Positions 22,549 through 34,079 of a stretch of DNA of 64,000 bases are shown here, one piece after another. Position 1 is the first letter of the stretch. Every line of letters starts with the position of its first letter. Made by a program: the position numbers and the translations under genes. Below the pieces are notes generated by a model. That model had not been told where the DNA came from and made no database searches. It worked only from the letters and a program-made list of their open reading frames with translations. Location of the stretch: the NCBI GenBank assembly GCA_030765065.1, contig CM060988.1, positions 202,180,565 through 202,244,564 on the forward strand. Direction: 5' to 3'. Source of the DNA: Deroplatys truncata (lineage: Eukaryota; Arthropoda; Insecta; Mantodea; Mantidae).

Positions 22549-23408
22549 CAGTCAAAAGTTTTTGGACACTCAGGGTAATAAGTGGAATACTAGGTAATTT
22601 AAAGAATATAATAGGATAGTAAACATAAGAAGCAAAAATCTTGACATGATTTATTGTATCATGAAACTTTTCTGTGATAATAATCATAATTGTTTTTATT
22701 ATTATTATTATTATTATTTTGTTCCAACAGATCTATTGTAAGAAATAAATAGCAGAATTAAGCATTTCTCTAAGTCTTGAGCCACTTTTGAGATATCCAT
22801 TATTGTGGTCTGGGTTTTTTTAATACATTTTCATTTTCTAAAACTGCTGTTGCTACTTTGTTGTATTTTTGTTCTATAATTTTAACAATTAAATGATAGA
22901 CTTAGCCTTTTTTTGCATTTTTTTCTATAATTTTGGCACCTGGTTTTCTCAGATCAAAAATTTGAATTAAATTATAACATGCTAATACACATGTTTATTT
23001 CCCTCTGAAAGCAAAAGCAGATATTTAATTTGATTGTATCCGGCAACTTTCTCAGACTGATTTTACTTTTTTCCCCAGATATATACTTCTGAAAACCACA
23101 AGTAATTTGGTACGAGTCAAAACACTCTCTCCGTTAAGACAGGCACTATTTCAGAGTTGGAAATATGCTGTTATAAGTATGGCTAGAGCCACTGGGTGTT
23201 CTATTTCGCCAGTGGATTAGGATGGGGTGGGCACAGCTAAAATAATCGGTGATACCTCTTTTGTAAATTTTAGAAACATGTTATTATACTCACTTTTTGT
23301 TTTTAATAATACTGCATTCTGAATAGTGATTTTTGAGTTCCTAACAATTCAAGCTAAATGCTGAATTGCATTACTTTCAGGGTGTCCAAAAACATTTGAC
23401 CAGCAGTG
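22549..23408. mobile_element. Tc1-like non-autonomous element nested in repeat B
   Basis: Left terminus CAGTCAAAAGTTTTTGGACA; the right terminus, reverse-complemented, is CTGGTCAAATGTTTTTGGAC, a typical Tc1-like terminal repeat. TA lies at each outer edge. No transposase frame is recognisable in the 860 bp between, which holds an ATT microsatellite at about 22697-22720. Repeat B sequence resumes on the right, so this insertion came after repeat B. Confidence 0.8.
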
Positions 23409-23561
23409 TATGTGTGTTTATTGTAGCTATAATTTGCATGTACTTGAATTTAAAGGACTATGAATATCCGACTGGAACAGTGTGTGTTCAAACAAAGGCT
23501 CTGTATTACACCTCTTTGGTGTAATAAAGTTCACTTGTTCTAAGTGGTCTCTCTTTCCTAG

Positions 23562-23705
23562 GTCACATCAATTCCTCATCCAAGTCCCCGCAACTTTTCT
23601 TCCAAGAACTGGTCTGAAGACACTGTAAACCATCTCAGTCAGCTTAACTTGCTACGTATCCTTGGTTCTAAAGTGGACCTTTTACCAGCAAGCACAACAG
23701 ATTAA
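23562..23705 (+). CDS. SMUG1: SMUG1 exon 4 (residues 221-267, stop)
   Basis: Acceptor CTTTCCTAG, then VTSIPHPSPRNFSSKNW. The HPSPRN motif (residues 226-231) is the conserved C-terminal catalytic and wedge motif; His226 is the counterpart of the essential His of human SMUG1. The rest (LSQLNLLRILGSKVDLLPA) follows the family C-terminus and ends in TAA at 23703. Intron 3 is about 5.5 kb, nearly all repeat. Confidence 0.92.
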   Translation, partial: VTSIPHPSPRNFSSKNWSEDTVNHLSQLNLLRILGSKVDLLPASTTD

Positions 23706-24285
23706 TAGAACTTCATCTTATTTATGCCAGGTGTTAGGTTAATTTGGGTATGAATCTTGGCAAGTATGGGTGGGGAGATGTTCCAAAGAAACTTGCAGTT
23801 ACTGTGCTATTTGTAACACCAGCATAAGTGTGTTTCCATTATGACTAGAGCATAAAACACCAGATAGAGTTCTGTATTTTATGTTGTGATATAAAGCGGA
23901 AGGTCTATTAGACATTTAAGTTCAGCGAGACTAAAGGAAGCTGCTGTTATAATTTGACCATTCAAATTGTTATCTCTGTACTGTCAACCTTAAGAATTTT
24001 GTGTTTATCAACGTGTGAAATAATACAATATGCAGCAAAACAAATGACACTGAAATTATTGATCATGTAGCAGTTTCCGCAGCAAAAGTATTTACTTATT
24101 GCATATAATAGTTTGAGACGTTGATTTCTGCAACTATGGTTCTTACAATAGAATAGAAGGTGTTTATTGTGGAACACCATTTCCAGTCATATGGAGTAGC
24201 CATCATAATGGACCAAGTTTGCTTCACATCAAAGAACAGTACAGAAGAGAGATTTAAAAAGGAGGCACCAAATAACAAAACAATG
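23706..24285. other. SMUG1 3' flank, nothing else recognised
   Basis: Presumably holds the SMUG1 3' UTR. I see no strong poly(A) signal that would fix its end. Confidence 0.4.
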
Positions 24286-24289
24286 TTAG

Positions 24290-24560
24290 CTTCGTGTGGG
24301 TCCTTGGGTAGTGCAGTGGTTTCCAGATCTCTTCTAAGAGTCTGGGGTTACAATTTTAAGTCAGTTCTATCCGCAGCTTCACCTCTGACTTGTTCATGTG
24401 GAGTATCCCTAAGGCCCAATGTGGTAAAAGCTCTAGGTCCTCTCATTCCACTGCCATCCTCATCATCAGACTCTGTCCTCTGGGTGCTGAGAAACGGGTC
24501 CAGTCATCACTTGGTGGAATGAGGTGGGCAGCCTTGACTGTAATTGCTCTTAACACTGAA
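24290..24560 (+). mobile_element. possible second tRNA-related SINE type
   Basis: A head with GGTCCTTGGGTAGTGCAGTG and GTCTGGGGTTACAA resembles an eroded tRNA-type promoter, followed by a body with TCATCATCAGACTCTGTCCT. It differs in sequence from the main SINE family and has no second copy in this window, so the call rests on head shape alone. Confidence 0.35.
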
Positions 24561-24921
24561 ACCTAAGGGTTTGTTGTATTATCTCCTATCACTATTGTTT
24601 TACTTAAATAGTCCTGTCCTTTAACTTAGGACAGTAGTTTATTAACTAAGCTTTCTTTAGGAAAATCATCATTTGGATTTATCAGATGCAAAAGTTCATA
24701 TCTTTTCCTACCAGTGCTTCACATTTGAAGATTGTATGACAGGGAGTTTCATGCCTGTATACTAAAGATTCCCATTGTATGTACAATGTCCTGTCAAGAG
24801 CCCAGTTACCAGGTTTATTTCACATCTCCAGTGAGTGAGGATATACTGCTCATTCTCTTGCTCTGTTTGAACCCATCACAATTGGTGGTTATGGTTAATC
24901 CACTCAGCAATGGTTCTTCAA

Positions 24922-25234
24922 ACAGAGTTTAAATTAAATTAAGTTTTATTTATGGACGCTCTTTAACTACTAGGTTCTTAGTGTCCCATTCTATATTGGG
25001 TGTGAAAGACCGGTAATTTTGCTCAGAGGCCTCTATCAGGCTTGAGATTCTTTTATGTGCTGTAAATCTATAACACGGGACCACCGGCTTTACTTTCCTT
25101 CCAAAGGAAGCCATGCTAAGGATTTTTACGGCCGAAAAAAATCCATCACCCTCCACAGGGTTTGAACCCGCGACCTCGGGAACTAAAGGCTAGCATGGTA
25201 ACCACTACACCACGGAGGATGACACAGAGTTTAA
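24922..25234 (-). mobile_element. tRNA-derived SINE with intact target-site duplication (copy 3)
   Basis: Minus-strand SINE, head on the right (complement of GGTTCAAACC at about 25158-25168, A-box region near 25195-25210) and A/T tail on the left. The 11 bp ACAGAGTTTAA occurs at both edges (24922-24932 and 25224-25234), the mark of insertion by target-primed reverse transcription. This is the clearest insertion of the family here. Confidence 0.92.
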
Positions 25235-25484
25235 GGGTATGCCATATGGGTAGCATTAGAGACAACAATGACGTCAGCTGTTGTTGCCAAGTTCTGTTGT
25301 ATGGGACCAGTCCTATGTCAACAGAAGCATCTCCACAAACAAGAATCATGGTTTCTTTCCAGAGCATAGTCTGCAATGAACATCATTTAAACTTGGTTTG
25401 GGAGATAAGATGTTTAAATATTGGGTGGGTTTTCTCAGCGGAGAGTGAATCTGATTGCAACATTGTAACCAAGTGTTGTCTGTG

Positions 25485-25930
25485 ACATATGATCCAGATT
25501 CCTTTGCAACATATGGCTTTCAGATGAAAGCTGTGTTCACCTTAACGGCAACATCAACAGACACAGAAACCATAGCACAGTCATAGAACTTGGCAAGGAT
25601 GCTGCACAGAAACAGTAAACCAGGAGGGCTACATTATTACCCCATTCATGCAGAATTATTTTGTCACAACAGTAAGAGAGCGAAACATCCCACACTGGAG
25701 AATGTTTAATTCTTCTTGGAACTCCACTTCCATATGCTGCCTACTTCTCAGATGAATACATATGGGGCATGTTGAAATAATCATTTTAAAGACCCACCTG
25801 CAAATATTCCTGAATTATGCAACAATATAATTTCGAGTTTTTGTCCTTATGTTCAATAACCTTCAAAAACGTTACAAACTATGTGTGGCACATGATGGTA
25901 CACATCCTGTACCAATGCCATTAACCAACA
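25485..25930 (+). pseudogene. DDE_3 / mariner-like transposase relic
   Basis: Plus-strand fragments WLSDESCVHLNGNINRHRNH (about 25512-25572), then an alignment-like block around the second Asp, and LGTPLPYAAYFSDEYIWGML (about 25716-25780) keep the order of a DDE_3 domain. The Ser-Asp-Glu with HLNG resembles the first catalytic region of this family. Many stops and frameshifts; dead. Confidence 0.55.
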
Positions 25931-26189
25931 TTTCAGTGTCGTTTGTTTTGCGTACACTGTATAATTACGAACACTTTATTTCTGCAAACTTCAGAAATAT
26001 TTTGGAAGGTTAAATCACTTGAAAAAGTCATACAACTGCGGTGATTAAAACCATGGTTTCCCCCCCCCCCTCTATTTATTTTATGTTGCCTTAACTACAT
26101 GGTCATATCTATTAAGAGATACCTTAGGCTCGGTGTGTGGCAGACAGTTAGCTCTCTAGGTATCTTCCCTGTACCATACCATTTTGTTT

Positions 26190-26480
26190 CTGTCCACATA
26201 TGCCTTAGTGGTAGGCAACTGTACCTCTGCTTCTATACATAATGGGCAGATGGCAGCTTGTCACATGTCTACAAAGGCCTTAGTGCCAAGTAATTGTACC
26301 TCTGCTTCTATACATGGTGGGCAGATGGCAGCTGACACACGTCCACAGAGGCTTTAATGCTAGGCAACTGTACCTCTGATTCTATACAGGACAGGCAGAT
26401 GTATGTAAGTTTCGACACGTCCCCACAGAAACCTTAGTCCCAGGGAACTGTATCTCTGCTTCTACACACACCGAGCAAAT
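26190..26480. repeat. degenerate tandem repeat, about 4 units of 80-90 bp
   Basis: Units contain GGCAACTGTACCTCTGCTTC, a TATACA motif, GGGCAGATGGCAGCT and CACGTCCACAGAGGC-like sequence. They start near 26215, 26298, 26362 and 26448 and are clearly diverged. Confidence 0.85.
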
Positions 26481-29090
26481 GGCATAGGTTACTGTCAGTC
26501 TATCTGTCGATAGATGGCAGAGCATTTGCTATTACCATCTATTTTCATTTTTACTATTTTTTTAGACTTAAGGTAGAACTTTTGGTTGTGGTATTAATAA
26601 TCCAGTTTAGTATTTATCTTGGCAACTGAGGGAAACCAGGGGGAAAAAAAGTTAGATTGGTCAGCTCACCGGATTTGAACCTGGAACCTTCTTAATGCGG
26701 GCTACAGATCTGCTCTCCTTGCCGAAACTGTTTATCATTTGATGTGCCATGGCAAGACACATGTGTGACTTTACACTTCATCTGATCAAAGTATCTCAGT
26801 ACACCTTCAAAGTAACTTGCAATGTTACGTGTTATTTGTCCTTTTATAACTGTTCTTTTCCACTATCCATGTGTTAGAAATTTGAACCAAGCTGGTTCAC
26901 AGACCACAAAACAAGGAGACCTAAGTCTGGATGCCTATCAATAGCAAATTGAAAAGCAGATCATATGAACCGAGATGTCATTTGTTTGTGACTGACCAGA
27001 CATTTTCTCATTTGCTTGCAATTCATCCAAAATAACACAGGTTGATCAATTTCAAAATCCAATGCAATAAATACAGGTGCAGCAGAAAGAATAAGCAGGT
27101 TTTAAAGTGAAACCTATTTTAATTCCTAATAGTTAAAGTACAGTTCTTGGAGAATACCTTTCATTAGTTGAAAATTTGCATCTCGCTTCGATCCAATAGA
27201 TATAAAGCAATGACGTGCTTCCTTGCTGGCCAGGGTGGATGTACAGATGCCTATACTCACGCAATATTTTGTTCAAGACATATGAAATGAGGTTGCCCAG
27301 GCAACAATTTCTTTGTCACACTATACCTTCTTAATTCCACTGTTGCACCCAAGGATCAATAGCAACATGTTGATTCAGTTTCTATTGAACTGCTCTTTGA
27401 GTTTCAATGATGGAACTGATTCCTATGTAAGGCACCAGTTGGTGAACTCATTTCCAAGACTGACTATAGTCCTGCTACATATTCACAACAAAAAACTTGC
27501 TAATTTCAAAACAGTTATCAATTCAAACCCATTTATTATTTCCGACACATCCTGTATTTCCTAAAAGCCATACCATCACCATTTCCAATTTCTCTTGCAA
27601 AACCATCATCCTAATTGTTTGTAATAAATGGTACATTAAAGACTGTCATTCTATGTTTCCAGGCTTGCAATTAGCAACAGCTCATTTTTACTCTGAATGC
27701 ATCCAATATGCTGTTTCTAGAAACAGGAACTGAAAATTTAAAACTTGACTAAGCCTTCCAATTTGTCTTCCCCATTATTGTGAACCAGCAAGGTTTAATG
27801 CAAGTACGAGAAGTCTGATTCAGCTTTCCAAATTACTGGCTACACACAGCTGGTGAGACAGAAGTTATCACATTCAGAAATATTGTCAGTTCACTATTGT
27901 TTTAGACAGGCAAGGTGTGTATTGTCTAGAATAAAAAAATAGGTTCCTCATTGTCAGAACATCAGTGAATGTACATTAAGACCACAGTCTATTATGATAG
28001 CTAGAGGGCAGATTAGAGCGACCTGCTGCATGATTTCAAGTTACCTATGCAGAGAGCATAATGTTTTGCACATGTCCCTTGGCACAGATGCTGGGTAAAG
28101 AAATATACCGAAGCAGGCTAACTTTTGTTGCTTACCCAATGCCATACCGTCATTAGAAATATCTGAGATATACATCCCAAAATCTATAAACATAGTGGAA
28201 GAAGCATGTGTAAAAATTAAGGAAATCAAAATCGGAGAAGTTACGAAAAAGGTGAGAACAATAATATTCAAAATGTGTTAGAAAAATATAATGGTTTTTC
28301 AATCATGTGTGCTGCTCAAGACTCTTGCTGCAAAAATAAACCGAGCCTCCAGATCAAAAAGTGTAAGAAATATACCAGACAGTGATATAGTCTATTATTC
28401 ATATGCACCTACTATCTCTTACGATGTCGAAAGGAGTTTCTAGCGATATAGCTTTTGTTGAAATGATAGATGGAGAATGTTAACATTTGACAAAGTTTGG
28501 ATTCACTTTACATATATGTAAAACGTAGTGTCCTATAACGGAATAAAAACATCAACAGCTGTCATGTACAGCATAGTATAAGCTTTCTTTTGATACAACC
28601 TGTATGAGCACTGCAGGCCTGCACCCTTGTCTACATCTGGACATGCTCTCTCTCCTTCAACCTAAACAGACTACAGTAAAAGATAAATCAACCTCATAAA
28701 AATGGTCACTCTGATCTGCCCCTTAGTCATGACAGTTACAAAGCGGGAGTTTTTTTGTTTTGGCAGCTGGTGCAATTACACACTCTTAGTGTTTGGTTTT
28801 AACCAACCAAACAGCTGTGTTAATTTGTTTTTTGAGAGAAAAAGATATGTTAAGAATAATATGGGACAAGGAGGAGATATTTGTAGATGCCAGATTTATC
28901 CTTCTTGTAGTAAGATGAGTTCATAACACATTCTATCTACATCAAAATATAGCATTAATGACCCAGTTGTGGTTGACTGAATGAAAACAACTGTTAATAG
29001 TTACAGTAAATGTATTATGCCTATGTGCACCTGTAAACAATAATTATTGCTATTATTTCTCATCTTCGTATTTATGGGAATTTATTACAT
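26481..29090. other. no recognisable gene
   Basis: AT-rich stretch. On the minus strand about 26660-26715 a GGTTCAAATCC motif with a possible A-box suggests a tRNA-like fragment, but a full cloverleaf is not visible. Several frames of 60-88 codons show no family resemblance. Confidence 0.4.
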
Positions 29091-29092
29091 GA

Positions 29093-29842
29093 GGCATGGC
29101 AATAAAGAAACCTAGTTTTTTATACACTTCCCGCCATTTCAAGGATGACGACGGGGTAGGACATTGACCTATGGACTCCCCTCTACTGTTACACAAAGTT
29201 TCACTCAGATGCAGCAGTTAGTCTGGCCATGACCAGTGTTAGAAGTGGATCTTTGTTTCAGCTCTGTCAGAATATTACTGAGTGATAAAATAGAAAATAT
29301 TAATGTCAAATTTCTCAGAAAATCTGCCACAGAAACTTACAAATTGTTGACAAAAGCTTATGGTGATCAATGTCTGTCTTGTACACAGCTTTTTGAGTGG
29401 TTTAAGAAGGGTAGAGAAGACGTCAGAGATGATCCAAAATCAGGCCTCCCTTACACGATGTGGAGAAAGTCGCTAAAATTATTCAAAGAGACCTCCCCGA
29501 TTAAGTTGCTAACATCAATAAGGAAAGTGTCAACAGATTTTGCATGGTGATCTGGATGTGTGCTAAAATGGTACCAAAAATACCCCCACCCCACCTCCAC
29601 AAAGGAACATCAAGTGAATTACTGTGTTGACATTCTTGAAAACATTCAAAATAATCCCAACTTCTTCAAAAACATAATTATGTGTGACAAAACTTGGATT
29701 TTCCAAAGAGACTAAGCAACAATCCATGTACTGGAAGAGCTCCCAGACTCCAGGAACAAGAAAGTGTGCATGAGCAAATCAAAACTCAAAGCAATGATTA
29801 TTGTTTTTTTCAATATTGCAGGGGGGGGGGTGATCTACATTG
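29093..29842 (+). mobile_element. mariner element, 5' half (interrupted by a LINE)
   Basis: Starts at GGCATGGCAATAAAGAAACC, a mariner-type terminal repeat whose reverse complement returns at about 33037-33060. The frame at about 29280-29450 has the mariner helix-turn-helix region (KFLRKSATETYKLLTKAYG, FEWFKKGREDVRDDPKSG). Further on, frameshifted, come the first catalytic region DKTWIF and MSKSKLKAMIIVFFNIAGG. The coding order stops at 29842, exactly where the LINE starts, and resumes at 32630. Confidence 0.8.
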
Positions 29843-30739
29843 AAAATCAAAAGTTATAGTTTTTTAAAAAAGAAATAAACTAAGATGAATGATGGTATAT
29901 GAATAGAGGACAGTTTGACGTAATAAAGGAGTTTGATTACCCAGCAGTAAGATTAAGTAATAATGGAGCACATGTCAGAAGGTGATGGCAAAAGGCAGAG
30001 CTGCTATGACAGCATTAAGAATAAATAATCACAAATTGGAAATATCTGTTAAATGGCTGGAAAGGATGTATGGAGCATTGGTAGAATAAAAAACGTTGTA
30101 TACAGTAGAAATATGGGGTGCTTCAGAATTAGGCAAAAGTAGGTCAAATATACAGACTAATCTGCAAAGAATTTTTGGGATTAGCAACTAGGGAGGTAGC
30201 ATTGGTAGAATTAGGAAGAACGGGGAGGAAAGAATAATTATGGACAGAATCTTAACACATCGGTACAGGTGCCTCCAAAGAGAAGATGAAGATATATTAA
30301 AAATTTGTGAGATTCAACGGAAGATAACTTCAAATAAGAATGGCTGGTGGGCAGCGGTTTAAGACAGCATAAGAGAGATTTGGCAACTAGAGGGGAAAAA
30401 TAGCAGATTTTGGGAAGTAGTGAGAAATAGGATAGAAGATACAGAGAAACAAGAAATCTAGGGAAGCCTTGAAAATAAAAAGTTCTTAAGTTATGTAGCA
30501 CAATTAAGAGACATTGAGGGAGAGAAGGTTATGTTAACATATGTAGCAGACAGGAAAGGTTTAGTATGGGTGAGAACAGGAGCAATGTTCCTAAAGAGGG
30601 AGTGAATTGGGAACATGCATCATATGAGGAGAAAAGAAGAATAAGATACATTACTTGTTAGAGAAGTGGAGACCAGAGGTTTGGGAACCAAAATGGGACT
30701 ACATGAGCAAGGAAATGGAAGCTATAAAAATATAGGAGT

Positions 30740-31495
30740 TAAATTATATTCGAGCCCACTCTCTACTGCGCGAGACAGCCAGCAGAGGCCGACTAAAATC
30801 CTTACCTTATAATAGATGCTGGAAATATTCACCTGCTCTCAAACAGGCAGTATATCTCATGTAAATATTCTCGCTCACTCTCCAAAGCTCAGCAGCAGGA
30901 ATTCTTGTGATTTCTTGCACAATGTTTTCTCTAAGTTCCTGTAGTGTGCGAGGATTGGAACGATACACTTTGTCTTTTAAAGAACCCCATAAATAAAAAT
31001 CACAACTCGTTAGGTCAGGAGAACAAGGGGGCCACAAATCAATACTAATTATTCTGTCATCAAACACCTCTCTTATTGTATGTAATGATTTGACAGCCGT
31101 ATGTGCTGTTGCAGAATCTTGCTGGAACCAACCATACGATTTCTCTTCTTCTGTCAAGCGATTGCAAAATGGCCTCAGAATTAACCTCTGATATCACTCT
31201 GCATTTATTGTTTCATCAAAGAATGTGGACCCTATTATTCTTCTAACACTTATCGCACACCACACTCCAATTTTCTGATCATAATGAGGCGTTTCATCAC
31301 AAGAATTCCTGCTGCTGAGCTTCGGAGAGTGAGCGAGAATATTTACATGAGATATGCTGCCTGTTTGAGAGAAGGTGGTCAACATTTCCAGCATCTATTA
31401 TAAGGTAAGGATTTTATTCTGCCTCTGCCGGCTGTCTCGCACAGCAGAGAGAGGCCATGAGTGGGTTCGAATATAATTTAACTACCCTATATTAA
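30740..31495 (-). mobile_element. fold-back DDE_3 transposon with about 165 bp inverted arms
   Basis: The ends are exact inverses (AGTTAAATTATATTCGA left, TCGAATATAATTTAACT right), and similarity continues inward for about 165 bp. On the minus strand, 31394 to 30807, lies transposase sequence: YDQKIGVWCAISVRRIIGS, GWFQQDSATAHTAVKSL with the second catalytic Asp, and LWPPCSPDLTSCDFYLWGSL with the third. The C-terminal coding end (MRYTACLRAGEYFQHLL) lies inside the left arm and is repeated, inverted, in the right arm. The N-terminal half is missing. Confidence 0.8.
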
Positions 31496-31567
31496 CAGTT
31501 TAAGGGAGGAAAAAGAATGAAGGATATGAGGGAGTTTTCAAGGAAAAATTGTTAAGGAAAGTAAAAA

Positions 31568-32403
31568 AATCTGATGTGTTACACTCACATGACTTTCTTT
31601 ACTCTTGTACAAACTATTTTTACAAACGCTTATTCTCCATATGCTTCATGTTAATCGAGATGTTAATCTTATTGCTAACTTTCTTGTAGGTGCAAGGGGA
31701 ATATGGTAGTATTTAAGCGATAGTCAAATCTTTTAAGAGCTGGTTGCTATGTGGCGCATTCCACTCTTTGCATGTCCAGGACAAAAAAATGAATAACGAA
31801 TTCCCATTTGAGAAAATAAGTATTGAAAAATTTAAGGGAATAACAAGCAATATCTCGAAAATGGTTCACTCAACAAAAAAAATGTATGACATAAATTGTG
31901 TATTTTAACGCGATCTACATTTTTTGTGTAGTAAAAGTTTGTCTACCTCTTACGGTTTACCAGTTATGCAAAATTCGTTCTCAATAAAGAATACTTTTGG
32001 AGACATTCCCAGAAAATTCAAGATATACATTTTATTTGTCATACAAATATCTTAAACATATGATATTTTAATCAAAATCGTTAGAGCCATTTTTGAGAAA
32101 ATTAAAATTTTCGAAAAATATTCTATGTAAAGGGTATCCTGGGGTGGGGGGATTTTCTTGAAAACCTTCGTGTCGCATCCCTGGAAGATACTGAACCTAA
32201 ATACCAAGTTTGGTGTTTATCTGACTGTTCGTTTCTGAGTTATGCTGTTCACAGACACACACACAGACACACGGACATGTTTCCAAAAATGCTTTTTTTG
32301 GATTCAGGGGGTCTCAAAACATGTATTTCCGGTGAAATCTCGGTATCGAATTTTTGGGTGGAATACAATACTTCCCCTACTTACTATACGTAGTAGAGAA
32401 AGT
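31568..32403 (+). mobile_element. family A element, near full-length, inside the LINE
   Basis: Carries both termini: the TGTTACACTCACATGACTTT start and GTAGTAGAGAAAGT end, with AAAAA on both sides (within 31563-31569 and at 32404-32408). LINE-like sequence lies left and right of it. Contains a short CACA/GACA stretch at about 32256-32278. Confidence 0.85.
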
Positions 32404-32629
32404 AAAAAGACCAGGGGTGAAGGAGAATAATGAGATAGTAGGAAACAGGGAAGGAAAAGAATAAGGACTAATTGAAAGCCAAAGGGCAGGATGCCAGGTG
32501 CAAAGTAGCCCTTTAAATGAAGGAAAATCGGATTCAATTTATACTAGAATGTAAGTAGCTTTAAGACTTGACATAAATGTATTTAAAATTTTGTATGAGT
32601 TCGGTACAAATAAATGTTTTATTCTATTT

Positions 32630-33072
32630 ACATTGATTGGGTGCCTGCAGGTCAGAGTGTCAAACAGGTTTATTATAAAAATGTTTGAAGTTGTGCAACG
32701 AAGGAGACCAGACTAGTAAAAGAATGCTTCAGGACAGACCCACACACTATATGTGAAGAGTTACTTGGTAAAAACAAGAAAACGTTCCAGTGATGGAACA
32801 TCCATCATATTCACTGGACCCAGCTCTGTGAAACTGTTTTCTCTTCCTGAAAGTCAAGTCTGTGCTCAAAGCAATCAGGTTTGAGTCCATGGATGCAAAG
32901 AAAACAAAAGCAACGCAACTGTTGAACAGCATAACACAAGGTTACCTGCAGTACTGCTTCCAACAGTAGAAAAGTGCTTGGAGTGGCATAGGGACCAGAA
33001 AGGGGACTACATTGCCATTGATTTTTTTTCTCAATAAAGTGTGAATCCAGTTTCTTTATTGCCACACCTTGT
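32630..33072 (+). mobile_element. mariner element, 3' half
   Basis: Continues the mariner of 29093-29842: WVPAGQSVKQVYYKN directly follows the TACATTGA duplication, then HPSYSLDPAL (third catalytic Asp region) and VLKAIRFESMDA. Its right terminus is the reverse complement of the 29093 terminus (TTTCTTTATTGCCACACC). The segment with the second catalytic Asp appears lost. Confidence 0.75.
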
Positions 33073-33752
33073 ACTTCATTAAATTAAATATGCTCTATAA
33101 AGTTTAAATAATGGGAGGAAGGTGTTTTGCTTTCCAAAAGAACACAATAACAGAAGTGTACTGAGATGATCTTAGTAGCTAGCCACCAGGAGCACTAGTA
33201 TCAAACTAATGCATTTTCTCTACATATGGAGGTTTGTAACTGTGGTAGCATTGCATTTGATGAATTCATTTTTACATGTCGATTCCTGTGCAATATTTGT
33301 ATAACCTGGTGCAGAATTCTGTATATTAAATGTGTTTTAAACTTCATATCTGTAGTTTTCATTCTGTGCCTCATTTCCCTGTATGCTTTTAAACATTCTT
33401 CTCTTATATACTTCCTCTGCCTCTGTGTGGGTGTATGCATGTGTCATAAATAAAAGGAAAAAAACAATTTGGATAAATTCCAGATTTCATATATTTATAT
33501 TATACAATTTTAAGGAAGCATAGAGAGCCGAAAATGTGTGGTTGGAATCCTGGCCATGGAACTGGAGTTTTCAAATATGATTCAACTTCCCGCCTACAGA
33601 TGAGGGAACAATTATTAAAACATAAATAATTATAAAGTCTAAAAATTCAAATTAATAGCAACAGAGAACTCAAACAAACAAAAAAGTATTTGACATAATT
33701 TGTGTTTTAATACTAGAAGCTCCATTGGATTACTACTCCCCCCCCAAAAAAA
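33073..33752. other. no recognisable feature
   Basis: Spacer between the two transposon nests. Overlapping frames of 75-79 codons on both strands near 33200-33450 resemble nothing I know. Confidence 0.4.
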
Positions 33753-34079
33753 AGGTGTTACATTCATCTTTACCCATTCACCTTTTTACAAAAATTCTTA
33801 CAAAAGTTTATTATTCTACTTCTTGTTGATCCTTTCAATTCACATTTACACATTTTGTTGTATAATAGAGTAGGTAAAGTGATAGTCAGATTTTTAAAGA
33901 GCTGGTGGCTATGTGATAGCTTTCATGCTCTTTGCATAATGAGAAAAAAAAAAAAAACAATATATTGACATACAAGGGCTACACTAATTTTTTTTAATAA
34001 CATCAAACAAGGATTAGTTTTAACAAATTTAAATGATTTTCATTGATATTTGAAAAGATGCTAGAAACAGTGATGTGTT

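Larger units (their letters stand above)
18130..23500 (+). repeat. dispersed repeat B, copy 1, swollen by a tandem array and split by a Tc1-like element
   Basis: Left part (18130-18400), right part (22215-22545) and far right part (23410-23500) match, in order, the reverse complement of 52140-52795. Shared stretches include AACAGGTTCTGTT-like sequence, TTTTAAAATTAAAACCCTAT, ATGTGAGTAGAGTTAA, GGTGAGAGAGATGTGTGGA and CTTGAATTTAAAGGAC. Between the left and right parts lies the 84 bp array, where copy 2 has a single unit. A TIR-bearing element splits the right part. It fills nearly all of SMUG1 intron 3. The class of repeat B is unknown. Confidence 0.8.
29843..32629 (+). mobile_element. 5'-truncated LINE inserted in a mariner, itself hit twice
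   Basis: Degraded plus-strand frames show the C-terminal part of a LINE reverse transcriptase (RAAMTALRINNHKLEI, KTLYTVEIWG, NLQRIFGISN, VALVELGRTGRKE). The sequence is split by a fold-back element (30740-31495) and a family A copy (31568-32403), and ends with an A/T-rich 3' end containing AATAAATG near 32612. TACATTGA stands at both edges (29835-29842 and 32630-32637), consistent with a target-site duplication. The 5' end with the endonuclease is absent. Confidence 0.75.

Noticed and set aside
23320-23400. Additional SMUG1 exon in intron 3
   Set aside because: Exons 3 and 4 join in frame with exactly the spacing of human SMUG1, leaving no missing residues.
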